NCBI RefSeq assembly: GCF_019084045.1
Contig: NZ_JAHRED010000001.1
Coordinates: 186,001 to 250,000 of the forward strand
Direction: 5' to 3'
Source: Paeniglutamicibacter quisquiliarum
Lineage (GTDB): Bacteria; Actinomycetota; Actinomycetes; Actinomycetales; Micrococcaceae
DNA length: 64,000 nucleotides
The position numbers and the translations under genes are program-made. Positions 7,519 through 16,365 of this stretch are shown piece after piece. Under the pieces are notes generated by a model. It worked only from the letters and a program-made list of their open reading frames with translations. It was not told the DNA's origin and did no database searches. How positions within the stretch are numbered: the stretch's first letter is position 1; each line of letters begins with the position of its first letter.

Positions 7519-8898
7519 ATGAACGAGAACAACGGTGTTCCCGCCGGCGGAACAGTGACGGCCGGCGCGCAGCCCGCCGCCACGACGCTGCGGCATGACC
7601 AGAAGAACGTCCGACGCGCCGCCTGGGCGGGCCTGGTCGGCACGGCACTTGAACAGTACGACTTCGTGATCTACGGAACCGCGTCGGCGATCATCTTCAA
7701 CACGATCTTCTTCCCCAACGTCAGCCCAGCGGTAGGCATCATCGCCTCCTTCGGCGCCTATGCCGTCGGCTTCGGCGCACGCCCCCTCGGCGGGTTGTTC
7801 TTCTCCCGCTACGGCGACCGCCTGGGACGCAAATGGGTGCTGGTCTGCACGCTGATGCTCATGGGCGTCGCCACCTTCGCGATCGGCCTGCTGCCGACCT
7901 ACGCCCAGGCAGGTGTCTGGGCGCCGATCCTGCTGGTGGCCTGCCGCTTCCTGCAGGGATTCGGCGCCGGTGCCGAACAGGCCGGCGGCGTGGTGCTGCT
8001 GACCGAGCTCGCCGCCAAGGGCAAGCGCGGCCGCTTCGCCTCGCTGGTCTTCGTCGGTGCCGCCGCGGGCACCGCCATGGGCGCCGTCGTCTGGATGCTG
8101 GTGCAGCTCATGCCACGGGAAGCGCTGCTGTCCTACGGCTGGCGGCTGGTCTTCTTCTCCTCGATCTTCGTCACCATCGCGGCCTGGCTGATCCGCCGCA
8201 ACCTCAAGGAATCCCCGGTCATGGCGGAGCTCAAGGCCGAGGTCGGCATGGCCGAACGCCAGAAGACCCCTGCCGCCGACGTATTCAAGAACGGCCGCCG
8301 CGGCCTGTTCAGCGTCTTCTTCATGAACGTGGGCGCCAACGCGCACTCCTACATCTTCCAGACCTTCATGGGCTCCTACCTGATCACCTACCTGGCCGTG
8401 GACTCCACCTTCATCCCGAAGGTGCTGTTCATCGGCGCCATGTTCGCCTGCGTCTCGGCCTGGGTCGCCGGCAACCTCTCGGACAAGTTCGGCCGCCGCC
8501 CGCTCTACCTGGGCATCACCGGTTTCCTGCTGCTCTTCCCGTTCCCCGCCTTCATGTTGCTGAACACCGGCAACCTCTTCTGGATCGGCGTGGTCATCGT
8601 GCTCGGGTTCATCTTCGCCGCGCAGGGCACCGTGGGCGTGCAGGCAGCCTACTTCCCGGAGCTCTTCGGCTCCCGCTACCGCTACGCCGGCGTGGCGCTC
8701 GGACGCGAGTTCTCCTCGGTCTTCGGCGGCGGCATCGCCCCGCTGATCTGCTCGGCGCTGGTCACCTGGGCCTCGGGCTCCTGGATCCCCGTGGCTATCT
8801 ACATGATGTTGATGATGGCCATCACCTTCATCGCCGCACTCAAGGCCCCCGAAACCCGGGACCGCGACCTACTCACGGAAGAAGACGCCCACAAATGA
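7519..8898 (+). CDS. MFS transporter, metabolite:H+ symporter (MHS) family
   Basis: A 459-residue, 12-helix MFS protein of the MHS group (ProP/KgtP/ShiA-like). Signature features are EQYDFVIYGTASA in helix 1, the loop motif RYGDRLGRKWVL after helix 2, and LQGFGAGAEQAGGVVLL in helix 4. As the first gene of an operon for ketogluconate/idonate-type catabolism, it probably imports the sugar acid with protons. The start at 7519 (MNENNG) is preferred because the promoter -10 lies at 7482. Its stop overlaps the next start (ATGA at 8895). Confidence 0.88.
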   Translation: MNENNGVPAGGTVTAGAQPAATTLRHDQKNVRRAAWAGLVGTALEQYDFVIYGTASAIIFNTIFFPNVSPAVGIIASFGAYAVGFGARPLGGLFFSRYGDRLGRKWVLVCTLMLMGVATFAIGLLPTYAQAGVWAPILLVACRFLQGFGAGAEQAGGVVLLTELAAKGKRGRFASLVFVGAAAGTAMGAVVWMLVQLMPREALLSYGWRLVFFSSIFVTIAAWLIRRNLKESPVMAELKAEVGMAERQKTPAADVFKNGRRGLFSVFFMNVGANAHSYIFQTFMGSYLITYLAVDSTFIPKVLFIGAMFACVSAWVAGNLSDKFGRRPLYLGITGFLLLFPFPAFMLLNTGNLFWIGVVIVLGFIFAAQGTVGVQAAYFPELFGSRYRYAGVALGREFSSVFGGGIAPLICSALVTWASGSWIPVAIYMMLMMAITFIAALKAPETRDRDLLTEEDAHK

Positions 8899-9872
8899 GC
8901 ATCCGCACCTTGATCACCGACTGCGACCACGACTCGATCGCCGTCGAGCAGGAAGTCGCAGCAGCGGCAGGGGTCGAACTGGTCCTGGCCCAGTGCCACA
9001 CCGAGGACGAGGTCATCGCGGCAGCCGCAGATTTCGACGGCATCGTGGTGCAGTACGCGCCGATCACCGCACGCGTCATGGACGCCCTGCCCAGGCTCAA
9101 GGCCATTGGCCGCTACGGCGTGGGCGTTGACACCCTGGACGTGGAGGCAGCCACCGCACGCGGGATCGTGGTCTCCAATGTCCCGGACTACGGCACCGAG
9201 GACGTCTCGGATCACGCGATCTGCCTGGCCGCCACCCTGGCCCGCGGGATCACCCGCCTGGACCGCGAGCTGCGCGAAGGGTACTTCTCGCTCGAGTCGG
9301 TCAAGCCGCTGCGCCGCATCCGCGGCCGCGTCTTCGGCGTGATCGGGCTGGGCCTGATCGGCGCCGCCACCGGGCGGAAGGCCAAGGGCCTGGGCTATAA
9401 GGTTATCGGCTCGGACCCGGCCCGCGAGGTCGGCACCACCACCGAAGAGGGCATTGAGGTGCTCAGCATGGAGCAGGTCCTCGAACAGGCGGATGTCATC
9501 TCCCTGCACGTACCGCTCAATGCGCACACCCACCACCTGGTCAACGACGACTTCCTGGCCAAGGCCAAGGACGGGGCGGTGCTCATCAACACCTGCCGCG
9601 GCGGGGTCGTGGAATCCGCCGCCGTGGTGCGCGCCCTGCGCTCGGGCAAGCTCTACGGTGCCGGCCTGGACGTCTTCGAGGAAGAACCGCTTCCGGTGGA
9701 TTCGGACCTGCTCACCGAGCCCAATGCGGTGTTGACCCCGCACGCGGCCTGGTACTCCGAGGAGTCCTACACCGAACTGAAGTCACGCGCCCTGGGCAAC
9801 GTCATTGACGTGTGCCAGGGCAAGGAACCACGCAACATCTACAACCCGGCAGCACTCGCTGTTGCCCGCTAG
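8895..9872 (+). CDS. D-isomer-specific 2-hydroxyacid dehydrogenase (2-ketogluconate reductase-like)
   Basis: A 325-residue NAD(P)-dependent dehydrogenase. The Rossmann motif GLGLIGAATGRKAKGLG, the arginine loop VLINTCRGGVVES, the Asp/Glu segment GLDVFEEEPLP and the catalytic His in LTPHAAWYS are all present. In this operon the likely job is reduction of a 2-keto sugar acid to its 2-hydroxy form, or use of a hydroxyacid as entry substrate; glyoxylate/hydroxypyruvate reductase is the alternative. The ATG overlaps the preceding stop by 4 bp (translational coupling). Confidence 0.85.
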   Translation: MSIRTLITDCDHDSIAVEQEVAAAAGVELVLAQCHTEDEVIAAAADFDGIVVQYAPITARVMDALPRLKAIGRYGVGVDTLDVEAATARGIVVSNVPDYGTEDVSDHAICLAATLARGITRLDRELREGYFSLESVKPLRRIRGRVFGVIGLGLIGAATGRKAKGLGYKVIGSDPAREVGTTTEEGIEVLSMEQVLEQADVISLHVPLNAHTHHLVNDDFLAKAKDGAVLINTCRGGVVESAAVVRALRSGKLYGAGLDVFEEEPLPVDSDLLTEPNAVLTPHAAWYSEESYTELKSRALGNVIDVCQGKEPRNIYNPAALAVAR

Positions 9873-9882
9873 GAGCTCTACC

Positions 9883-10659
9883 GTGTCCACCCACACGACC
9901 CAGACCGGGGGAGTCTTCGACATCTCCGGTCGCACCGCAGTGATCACGGGAGCCTCCCGCGGCATCGGACTGCACATAGCCTTGGGCCTCATGCGCCAGG
10001 GCGCGAACGTCATCACCCTGCAGCGCGGCGAGCTGGCGCCCGAGCTCGAGCAGCTGGCGAAGGAAACCGGGCGAACCGCCCACGCGATCGCCGTGGATTT
10101 GGGCGACGAGGCCTCGGTCGCCCAGGCCGCCACGCAGGCACTGGCCCTGGGCCAGGTGGACATCCTGGTGAACAACGCAGGAACCCAGATCCGCCACGAC
10201 GCGGTCGAGTTCCCGCTGACCGACTTCGATACCGTGATGAACGTGAACGCCCGTGCCGTATTCCAGCTCTGCCAGCTCTTTGGCGCCCCGATGCTGGAAC
10301 GCGGGAACGGCAAGATCATCAACCTCGCCTCGATGCTCACCTTCCAGGGCGGCTTCCGGGTTCCCGCCTACGCGGCCTCCAAGGGCGCGGTGGCGCAGCT
10401 GACCAAGGCCCTGTGCAACGAATGGGCGGGACGCGGAGTGAACGTGAACGCGGTGGCCCCCGGCTACATCGCCACCGACATGAACGAGGCGCTGCTGGCC
10501 GATGAGGCACGCAACGAACAGATCCTGGTGCGCATCCCGGCAGGGCGCTGGGGCAACCCGGATGACCTGGCCGGCGCTGTCCTCTTCCTGGCAAGCCCCG
10601 CGGCCGACTACATCCACGGCACGGTCCTTCCGGTGGACGGCGGGTGGCTGTCGCGATGA
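9883..10659 (+). CDS. SDR oxidoreductase, gluconate 5-dehydrogenase-like
   Basis: A 258-residue classical short-chain dehydrogenase. TGASRGIG cofactor loop, NNAG, a catalytic Ser in LASMLTF, and YAASKGA with Tyr and Lys are present, plus PGYIATDMN. Similarity of arrangement to IdnO/gluconate 5-dehydrogenase, and an idonate dehydrogenase-like gene in the same operon, suggest 5-keto-D-gluconate to gluconate conversion; a KduD-type role is the alternative. The GTG at 9883 is chosen because AGGAG (9871-9875, overlapping the previous stop) sits 7 nt upstream. Confidence 0.85.
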   Translation: MSTHTTQTGGVFDISGRTAVITGASRGIGLHIALGLMRQGANVITLQRGELAPELEQLAKETGRTAHAIAVDLGDEASVAQAATQALALGQVDILVNNAGTQIRHDAVEFPLTDFDTVMNVNARAVFQLCQLFGAPMLERGNGKIINLASMLTFQGGFRVPAYAASKGAVAQLTKALCNEWAGRGVNVNAVAPGYIATDMNEALLADEARNEQILVRIPAGRWGNPDDLAGAVLFLASPAADYIHGTVLPVDGGWLSR

Positions 10660-11321
10660 GCACCAACACGAATCGCCCGGCCCCCGGCGCGCTGCTGCGC
10701 GAAACCCCGATCGTGGCGGTCCTTAGGGCCAAGCATGCCAGCGAATACGCCCCGGTCATCGACGCGCTGGTGGCAGGAGGGATCACCAGCATCGAGCTGA
10801 CGCTCAGCACCGCCGGCGTCTTCGAGGAACTGCCCGCGCTGCGCGCCCGCTACGGAACCGCGGCGGAGGTCGGGGTCGGCACCGTCACCACCGTGGAGGA
10901 AGCCGAGGCCGCCATTTCGGGTGGCGCCGGCTTCATTGTCACTCCGATCACCGACACAAGAATCGTTGCCGCTGCGGTGGCGGCGGGCATCCCTGTCTAC
11001 CCGGGCGGCATGACGCCCACCGAGCTGTTCGCCGGCTGGAGGGCCGGGGCCACCGCGGTGAAGATCTTCCCCGCCTCCCAGGTGGGCCCCGGGTTCCTCA
11101 AGGACCTGCGCGGTCCCTTCCCGGATATCCAGGCCGTCCCCTCGGGTGGCGTCGGCGTTGCCGAGGCTGTTGAGTGGATCCGTGCCGGGGCGCTCGCTGT
11201 GAGCGTGGGCGGCCCGCTGCTCGGAGACGCCTTCAAGGGCGGGAACCCGGACGAGCTCACGGCCCGGGCCAAAGCCCTGGTCGCCGCCGTCGCGGCCGCC
11301 CGGGACGAGGAAAAGGCATGA
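10656..11321 (+). CDS. KDPG/KHG-family aldolase
   Basis: A 221-residue class I aldolase of the Eda family. The Schiff-base Lys is in AVKIFPASQVGP and the catalytic Glu in SIELTLST; GVGTVTT and the phosphate-binding PSGGVG segment follow the family layout. It should split 2-keto-3-deoxy-6-phosphogluconate into pyruvate and glyceraldehyde 3-phosphate. The motif FIVTPITD replaces the more common SPG-type loop, so a related 2-keto-3-deoxy phosphate sugar acid is possible. The start overlaps the previous stop (ATGA at 10656) and its own stop overlaps the kinase start. Confidence 0.88.
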   Translation: MSTNTNRPAPGALLRETPIVAVLRAKHASEYAPVIDALVAGGITSIELTLSTAGVFEELPALRARYGTAAEVGVGTVTTVEEAEAAISGGAGFIVTPITDTRIVAAAVAAGIPVYPGGMTPTELFAGWRAGATAVKIFPASQVGPGFLKDLRGPFPDIQAVPSGGVGVAEAVEWIRAGALAVSVGGPLLGDAFKGGNPDELTARAKALVAAVAAARDEEKA

Positions 11322-12277
11322 GCCAGGACGAGTGCACCGACGTGGTGACCCTGGGGGAAACCATGGCGCTGATGCGCGGCACCAGTGCCGGCCCGCTGGC
11401 CCACGCCTCCACCCTGGGCCTGGGCATGGGAGGCTCGGAGTCGAACTTCGCCATCGCGCTGCGCCGCCTGGGCACCTCCGTGTCCTGGATCGGACGGCTG
11501 GGAGCAGACAGCCTGGGCGACCTGGTTCATCGAGAAATCCGCGCCGAGGACGTAAACACCGTGGTGGTGCGCGACGCGTCGGCTCCCACGGGCCTGATGA
11601 TCAAGGAACGCCGCACCGAGACCCACCAAAAGGTCTGGTACTACCGATCCGGTTCCGCCGGTTCGAAGTTGTGCGCGGCGGACCTTCCGCAGTCCCTGAT
11701 CTCGAACGCCAAGTTGCTGCACCTGACCGGGATCACCCCGGCCCTTTCGACCGAGGCCGCCGGCGCGGTGGATGCGGCCATCGAGATCGCCCACGCCGCC
11801 GGGCTGCTGGTTTCCTTCGACCTGAACTATCGGGCGGGGCTGTGGAGCGAGGAAGAAGCGGGGGAGGCCTACCGGGCCATCCTGCCCAAGGTCGACGTGG
11901 TCTTTGCCGGGGACGAGGAAGCCGCCATTGCCGTGGGTCCAAGCGATGACCCCATGGAGTTGGCCCGCCGGATCGCCGAGCTGGGCCCGCGCCAGGTCAT
12001 CATCAAGCTGGGGGATGCGGGCGCCGTGGCGCTGATCGACGGCAATGAATACCGTCGCGAGGCGATCAAGGTGCCGGTGGTTGACACCGTCGGTGCCGGG
12101 GACGCGTTCGTCGCCGGCTACATTGCCGAGCTGTTGGCGGGTCTGGATCCGCTCCAGCGGCTGGAAACTGCGGTGCGCACCGGGGCCTTTGCCTGCATGG
12201 TTCCTGGCGACTGGGAGGGCATGCCGCGCCGCGACGAGCTCGGGATGCTTGAACAGAGCGAGCCTGTGGCCCGCTAG
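11318..12277 (+). CDS. PfkB-family sugar kinase, 2-keto-3-deoxygluconate kinase-like
   Basis: A 319-residue ribokinase/PfkB protein. The N-terminal GMGGSESNFAIALRRLG substrate region and the C-terminal VDTVGAGDAFVAGYIAELL motif, with the catalytic Asp in GAGD, are clear. Placed after an Eda-type aldolase and beside hexonate dehydrogenases, it most likely phosphorylates 2-keto-3-deoxygluconate to KDPG. No gluconate dehydratase that would make KDG is in the window, so that step must be encoded elsewhere. ATGA overlap with the aldolase. Confidence 0.88.
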   Translation: MSQDECTDVVTLGETMALMRGTSAGPLAHASTLGLGMGGSESNFAIALRRLGTSVSWIGRLGADSLGDLVHREIRAEDVNTVVVRDASAPTGLMIKERRTETHQKVWYYRSGSAGSKLCAADLPQSLISNAKLLHLTGITPALSTEAAGAVDAAIEIAHAAGLLVSFDLNYRAGLWSEEEAGEAYRAILPKVDVVFAGDEEAAIAVGPSDDPMELARRIAELGPRQVIIKLGDAGAVALIDGNEYRREAIKVPVVDTVGAGDAFVAGYIAELLAGLDPLQRLETAVRTGAFACMVPGDWEGMPRRDELGMLEQSEPVAR

Positions 12278-12335
12278 GAACGGCCCGAACCGGAGGGCAT
12301 GCAAGACCAGAGAGAAACGAATTCAAGGAGTTGTA

Positions 12336-13367
12336 GTGAAGGCAGTAGTGGTGCACGGGCCCAAGCACCTGCGCGTGGAAGAAGTGCAGGAATCGCCGGT
12401 TGGTCCCGGGGAGGTGGCCGTGGATATCGCCTATGGCGGGATCTGCGGATCCGACCTGCACTATTGGCAACATGGCCGCAACGGCTCCTTCGAGGTCAAG
12501 GAGCCGCTGGTCTTGGGCCACGAAGTGGTCGGCCGGGTCCGTGAGCTGGGGGAGGGTGTCACCGGTTGGAGAGTCGGGGATGCCGTGGCGATTCACCCGG
12601 CAACTCCGTGCCCGGAACCCGGGGCAAAACCGACCGGCATGCACCTGGTCCAAGGAGGCACCTATTTGGGAAGCGCCAGCACCACCCCGCACACCCAGGG
12701 AGGCCTGGTCGAGGTGCTGCACGTCCAGGCGCGACAGCTGCGCCGGCTGCCGGCGAGCCTGGACCTGCGCACTGCGGCGTTGGCCGAACCGCTGGCCATT
12801 GCCTTGCACGGGATCGACCGGGCGGCGGGCCTCATTGAGGGTGCACGCTGCTTCGTCAGCGGTGCGGGGCCGATCGGCCTGCTGGCCGCGGCGGTGCTGA
12901 AGCTGCGCGGTGCGGCATATGTTGCAATCTCGGACCTGCAGCCCCGTGCGCTGGAAGTGGCCAGCTCCATGAGCGTTGACGAAACCTTCAACATCCTGCA
13001 AGGCGAAGGCCCTGAATCGCTCGACTATGACGTGAGTGTGGAAGCGGCCGGCGCTGCCGCGAGCCTGCAGACCGTGCTGGATGCGACCCGCCGCGGCGGA
13101 ACGGTGGTGCAGCTGGGGATACTGCCCCGCGACGCCGTGTCGATCTCGCTCTCGGAACTCGGGCTGCGCGAGCTGACGGTTTTTGGTTCGCAGCGCTTCG
13201 AGACGGAGCTGGACGAGGCGGTGGAATTGTTGGCAGAGCACACGTTCCTGGCCCAGGTCATCAGCCACGACTACGCACTACACGAGGCCGCAGCGGCCTT
13301 CACCATGGCGCTGGACTCGGCAGCCTCTTCGAAAGTGTTGATCAAAGTAGCCGACCTCAGAGCATAA
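12336..13367 (+). CDS. Zinc-type alcohol dehydrogenase, L-idonate 5-dehydrogenase-like, lacking the structural-zinc cysteines
   Basis: A 343-residue medium-chain dehydrogenase. The catalytic zinc site is present: Cys in GGICGSDLHYW and His-Glu in LGHEVVG. NAD-binding GAGPIGLLAAAVLKLRG follows. The lobe that usually carries four Cys for a structural zinc reads HPATPCPEPGAKPTG, with only one Cys, so that zinc is probably lost. The GSAS...PHTQGG stretch matches idonate dehydrogenases. Predicted reaction is L-idonate to 5-ketogluconate, feeding the SDR at 9883. The GTG at 12336 has AAGGAG at 12324-12329; 58 bp separate it from the kinase. It closes the operon. Confidence 0.82.
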   Translation: MKAVVVHGPKHLRVEEVQESPVGPGEVAVDIAYGGICGSDLHYWQHGRNGSFEVKEPLVLGHEVVGRVRELGEGVTGWRVGDAVAIHPATPCPEPGAKPTGMHLVQGGTYLGSASTTPHTQGGLVEVLHVQARQLRRLPASLDLRTAALAEPLAIALHGIDRAAGLIEGARCFVSGAGPIGLLAAAVLKLRGAAYVAISDLQPRALEVASSMSVDETFNILQGEGPESLDYDVSVEAAGAAASLQTVLDATRRGGTVVQLGILPRDAVSISLSELGLRELTVFGSQRFETELDEAVELLAEHTFLAQVISHDYALHEAAAAFTMALDSAASSKVLIKVADLRA

Positions 13368-13593
13368 ATGGCGAAGGGACCTCGATCGCACGTTGCGCGC
13401 AAGACGATTTTCTGCCGTTGGAAACCGACTCTTCAATTTCGGGGTACTGAACACCCGGTCACCAAACATAAAGCCGGAGAACCGAATTAAGCTACCGAAA
13501 CAATTGGGGAAAAGATTTTCTTTATTTGATCCGCGGCCACATAATTAGACCATTAGTTCGCACGGTGTTAGGGAAAATGCACACCCACTAGGG
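13368..13593. other. A/T-richer junction between the sugar-acid operon and the defence island
   Basis: No gene, tRNA or clear terminator was found. The stretch at 13480-13570 is visibly richer in A and T (AAAGATTTTCTTTATTTGAT) than either flank, and it marks where metabolic genes end and the island begins. The promoter of the island's first gene is expected here, but no consensus -35/-10 pair with proper spacing could be picked. Confidence 0.4.
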
Positions 13594-16365
13594 GTGCTGC
13601 CGGTGGACAATGCGAGCGAAAGGTGGCGGGGGATAGTGCTCGAGGTTGTCGGAGGCGGCACCAGCGCTGTTGCTTCGTCGGCTCATGCGGCGTGCGAGCG
13701 GTTCCGGGGCACCGATCCACTAATTACGGGGATGACTCGCCGAAAGCTCGCGAAGGCAGTGGGGGTCGCGGAGACAGTGGGAACGATTCCGCAGGCGCGA
13801 TGGATGCGAGCGATGACGTTCGAGCGGATGGTTCGCAACGAAAAATTCGCGGGGCAGATTGCCACACGCACCGTCGGTGCGCTGTCGCTTAGTCGTCCGA
13901 CTGAGGTCGTCACTGTGGACGCACACTCGAATGTCGACCGGACGGCGCAAGTGCTCGAAGCGGCACACGATCGTGCAATCAATACGGGCGCAGCCACTCT
14001 CATTTTCCAGCTGGCGGTGCCATTCGTGGGCTTCGAGGGGACGCGCGCGACCGACGTGATGCCCGACTTCGCGATCGTGGCACCAGCCTTCGGTGACCAG
14101 CACTCGTCCTGGCTGGTGATGGGCGATGCAAAAGACTATGAACGCGTACGGTCTCGCATTGATGACGAACGGATGCTCAAGGGATTCTTGCAAGTTGCAG
14201 TTGGTGCGGAGTCGGCACGGACTTGGTCGCGCCTTCCCAAAGACATGGGAGTCCACACCTTCGGTGTTCTCGCCGTGCCCAAAAATGCCTTCTTCCAGCC
14301 TGAACCGGTAGTGGAAAACCTGCACGATTACCAAGAAGAAGTAAAATTGCGCATCGAAGAGCGTCGACGCGAGGCCAAAGAATCGGGTCACACACCAGGC
14401 CAAGACATAGAGTCTCTCGTTCAACATCTTGAAGCGACATTCGACCCTGCTGCCTGCGCAAGCTGCACGCTCTTCTCATACTGCCGCAGCGAATTGCGTC
14501 ATTCGCAAACCCCTCTTGACCTCTTGATTGAACTTGGCGTAGGCCGTGACATGCGAGGCCAGGCGTTGGGCCTCGTTGACGGCGTCAACGATGTCGGTCG
14601 TGTACCGGCGTCTACGGCCGCGAACATCGCCGCGACCCTGACTGGCGTCGCGCAGTTGACGGGCCAACGACGTGTTGACCCGGCCGGGATGCCGGGGACG
14701 GTCAACGTTGTGATTGCCAAGTCGGATTCCGCACCGCTCGATGTCCACGGTATCGGCGTACAGCGCGTCACGATAGATGGACGAGCTGAGTGGGAATACA
14801 CGACTTTTGACAACCCACAGTCGCTCGAAACGCGCCGCCTTATAGTGAGGCGTATCGGTACCGCGCTGAACCATGCCATGCGTGATCAACGCAAGTCCGC
14901 AGGGAACGGAATTCCCGATTCTGTGCACCTCGTGGTCCCTGACAGTGATACAGCGGACGTACTTGTTTCCATTGCCGACAACCTGGCGGGCATCGAACTG
15001 AGCCGATTGCGCTGGAAACGCGACAAGGATCAGGGGCGCCCGGTGCTGACCTACGATGGCGAGCCAGCAACAGTTCCGCGCGGTATTTCCGAAGCAGAGC
15101 GTACTGCCATCGCGTTACTGCTCGAGGACGACCGCGCCCGGGCTTTCCAGCTACGGTTGCCTGTCATCGACCTTCGTAAAGTGCTTGCGCGTCGAATCGT
15201 CGCTGGTGGGCCGAGCATTAACTCTGGTCGTCTCGACTATCTCGTTGGGTGGGCTGAGGCCCGCGAATCGGCACCGATTGATCATCGTGCATTCGCTGAC
15301 CAGATCGAGGATTCTGTGCACACCTCCGGAGCCAGACTGACGAGCCTGGCGTCCGATGCGATCCATAACGCACTCGTGGGGCGTAGCGGAAAGGCGAACG
15401 ACGCGCCAGTCGCCGACCCCGTGCTGTACAAGGACCTTGTAACCGAGGAACTGGAATACAAGGCGCAGATCCTCGAACGTGCCCTGGCTTCTCTCGATGG
15501 TTTTCAAGCTTCGACGTTGCGTGCGGTGTACCGCGCGATCGAGTCCGATGCGCAGGTGGTGTGGCGTCGGCGTCTCACGCTGCACGCTTCGGACCTAGTG
15601 CGCTTTGGCCGTACCTATCGTCCCTGGCGCAACTCTCTTGTGCCGATGATTGAGAGCGACGGAACCTGCGCCTCCCAGCTCTTCGCGCTGTCGAATCCGC
15701 AGGCGGCGCACGACCTTGCGTCCGACGCTGGCAACCGTTTTGTCAGCTTTGCGAAGGTTGTGTCCGTCAATCCGCTGGTGATCGACGTGGACTCACGCCG
15801 TATCACTGCAGATTCACGAGTGGTGCTCCTTGCCAACAATGGCGAGGCCTGCGCTGAAATGCCAGGTGTTTCAGTCGATTCAAGTGCGCGTGGGTCGTTT
15901 AAGATTGATGGTCTGGCGATCGGTCCGCTCGAATTATTCGACGAGGACTTCCCGAAGCGACTGCACTGGGATCCCCAAGTCGTTCCCCACGTAGCGGCCG
16001 GCGACGAATTGGTGATTGCCGACTTTGCATGGTTCTCCGCGCTCAAGGGCAACAAAATACTCTCAGTGCAAAAGCCGCAACAAGACTCGACCTCGGCGCC
16101 AAAGGACGGTTGCCAGCCCGAGTCTTACGGCGACGAGCCGCAGTTGCATCTGTGGTGCTGCCGTCCGCATGAGGATCGCGAGGCCGAGTTTTCGGATCTG
16201 TTGGCAGAGCGACGGGCGCGGGGCGAACTGAACCCCGAGACGTGGCCACCGGTACGCGACGGCGACGGGTTCGAGGTCGCCGCGGACGGCTCCGCGGAGG
16301 GCAACCCTTTCGAACTGGCACCGATGCCCGTGCCGGAGCACCTGACGTTGGATGATCTGGAGTGA
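13594..16365 (+). CDS. Large protein with N-terminal Fe-S PD-(D/E)XK nuclease domain (Cas4/TM0106-like)
   Basis: A 923-residue cytoplasmic protein. Residues 150-200 hold a RecB-type nuclease core: MPDF (D158), then GDAKDYE (D178, K180), a D...DxK arrangement. Cys288, Cys291 and Cys297 form CASCTLFSYC, and Cys34 could be the fourth ligand, the split pattern seen in Cas4/AddB iron-sulfur nucleases. Residues about 380-900 show no motif that could be named; a degenerate nuclease or RNase H-like fold is possible. The GTG start is the only one fitting the N-terminal domain. The stop overlaps the next gene's start. Single proteins joining a RecB-like nuclease to a DNA2-like helicase (TM0106 family) are known; here the two halves are separate genes. 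Confidence 0.72.
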   Translation: MLPVDNASERWRGIVLEVVGGGTSAVASSAHAACERFRGTDPLITGMTRRKLAKAVGVAETVGTIPQARWMRAMTFERMVRNEKFAGQIATRTVGALSLSRPTEVVTVDAHSNVDRTAQVLEAAHDRAINTGAATLIFQLAVPFVGFEGTRATDVMPDFAIVAPAFGDQHSSWLVMGDAKDYERVRSRIDDERMLKGFLQVAVGAESARTWSRLPKDMGVHTFGVLAVPKNAFFQPEPVVENLHDYQEEVKLRIEERRREAKESGHTPGQDIESLVQHLEATFDPAACASCTLFSYCRSELRHSQTPLDLLIELGVGRDMRGQALGLVDGVNDVGRVPASTAANIAATLTGVAQLTGQRRVDPAGMPGTVNVVIAKSDSAPLDVHGIGVQRVTIDGRAEWEYTTFDNPQSLETRRLIVRRIGTALNHAMRDQRKSAGNGIPDSVHLVVPDSDTADVLVSIADNLAGIELSRLRWKRDKDQGRPVLTYDGEPATVPRGISEAERTAIALLLEDDRARAFQLRLPVIDLRKVLARRIVAGGPSINSGRLDYLVGWAEARESAPIDHRAFADQIEDSVHTSGARLTSLASDAIHNALVGRSGKANDAPVADPVLYKDLVTEELEYKAQILERALASLDGFQASTLRAVYRAIESDAQVVWRRRLTLHASDLVRFGRTYRPWRNSLVPMIESDGTCASQLFALSNPQAAHDLASDAGNRFVSFAKVVSVNPLVIDVDSRRITADSRVVLLANNGEACAEMPGVSVDSSARGSFKIDGLAIGPLELFDEDFPKRLHWDPQVVPHVAAGDELVIADFAWFSALKGNKILSVQKPQQDSTSAPKDGCQPESYGDEPQLHLWCCRPHEDREAEFSDLLAERRARGELNPETWPPVRDGDGFEVAADGSAEGNPFELAPMPVPEHLTLDDLE

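Noticed and set aside
7833-8894. Long open frame in phase with the 2-hydroxyacid dehydrogenase and running through the MHS transporter gene
   Set aside because: Its translation is Arg/Pro/Gly-rich with no family sense; it is a GC-rich shadow of the transporter frame. The true start is the ATG at 8895.
10997-12304. 435-codon minus-strand frame across the sugar kinase
   Set aside because: Shadow frame; the plus strand holds a clear PfkB kinase and KDPG aldolase in coupled frames.
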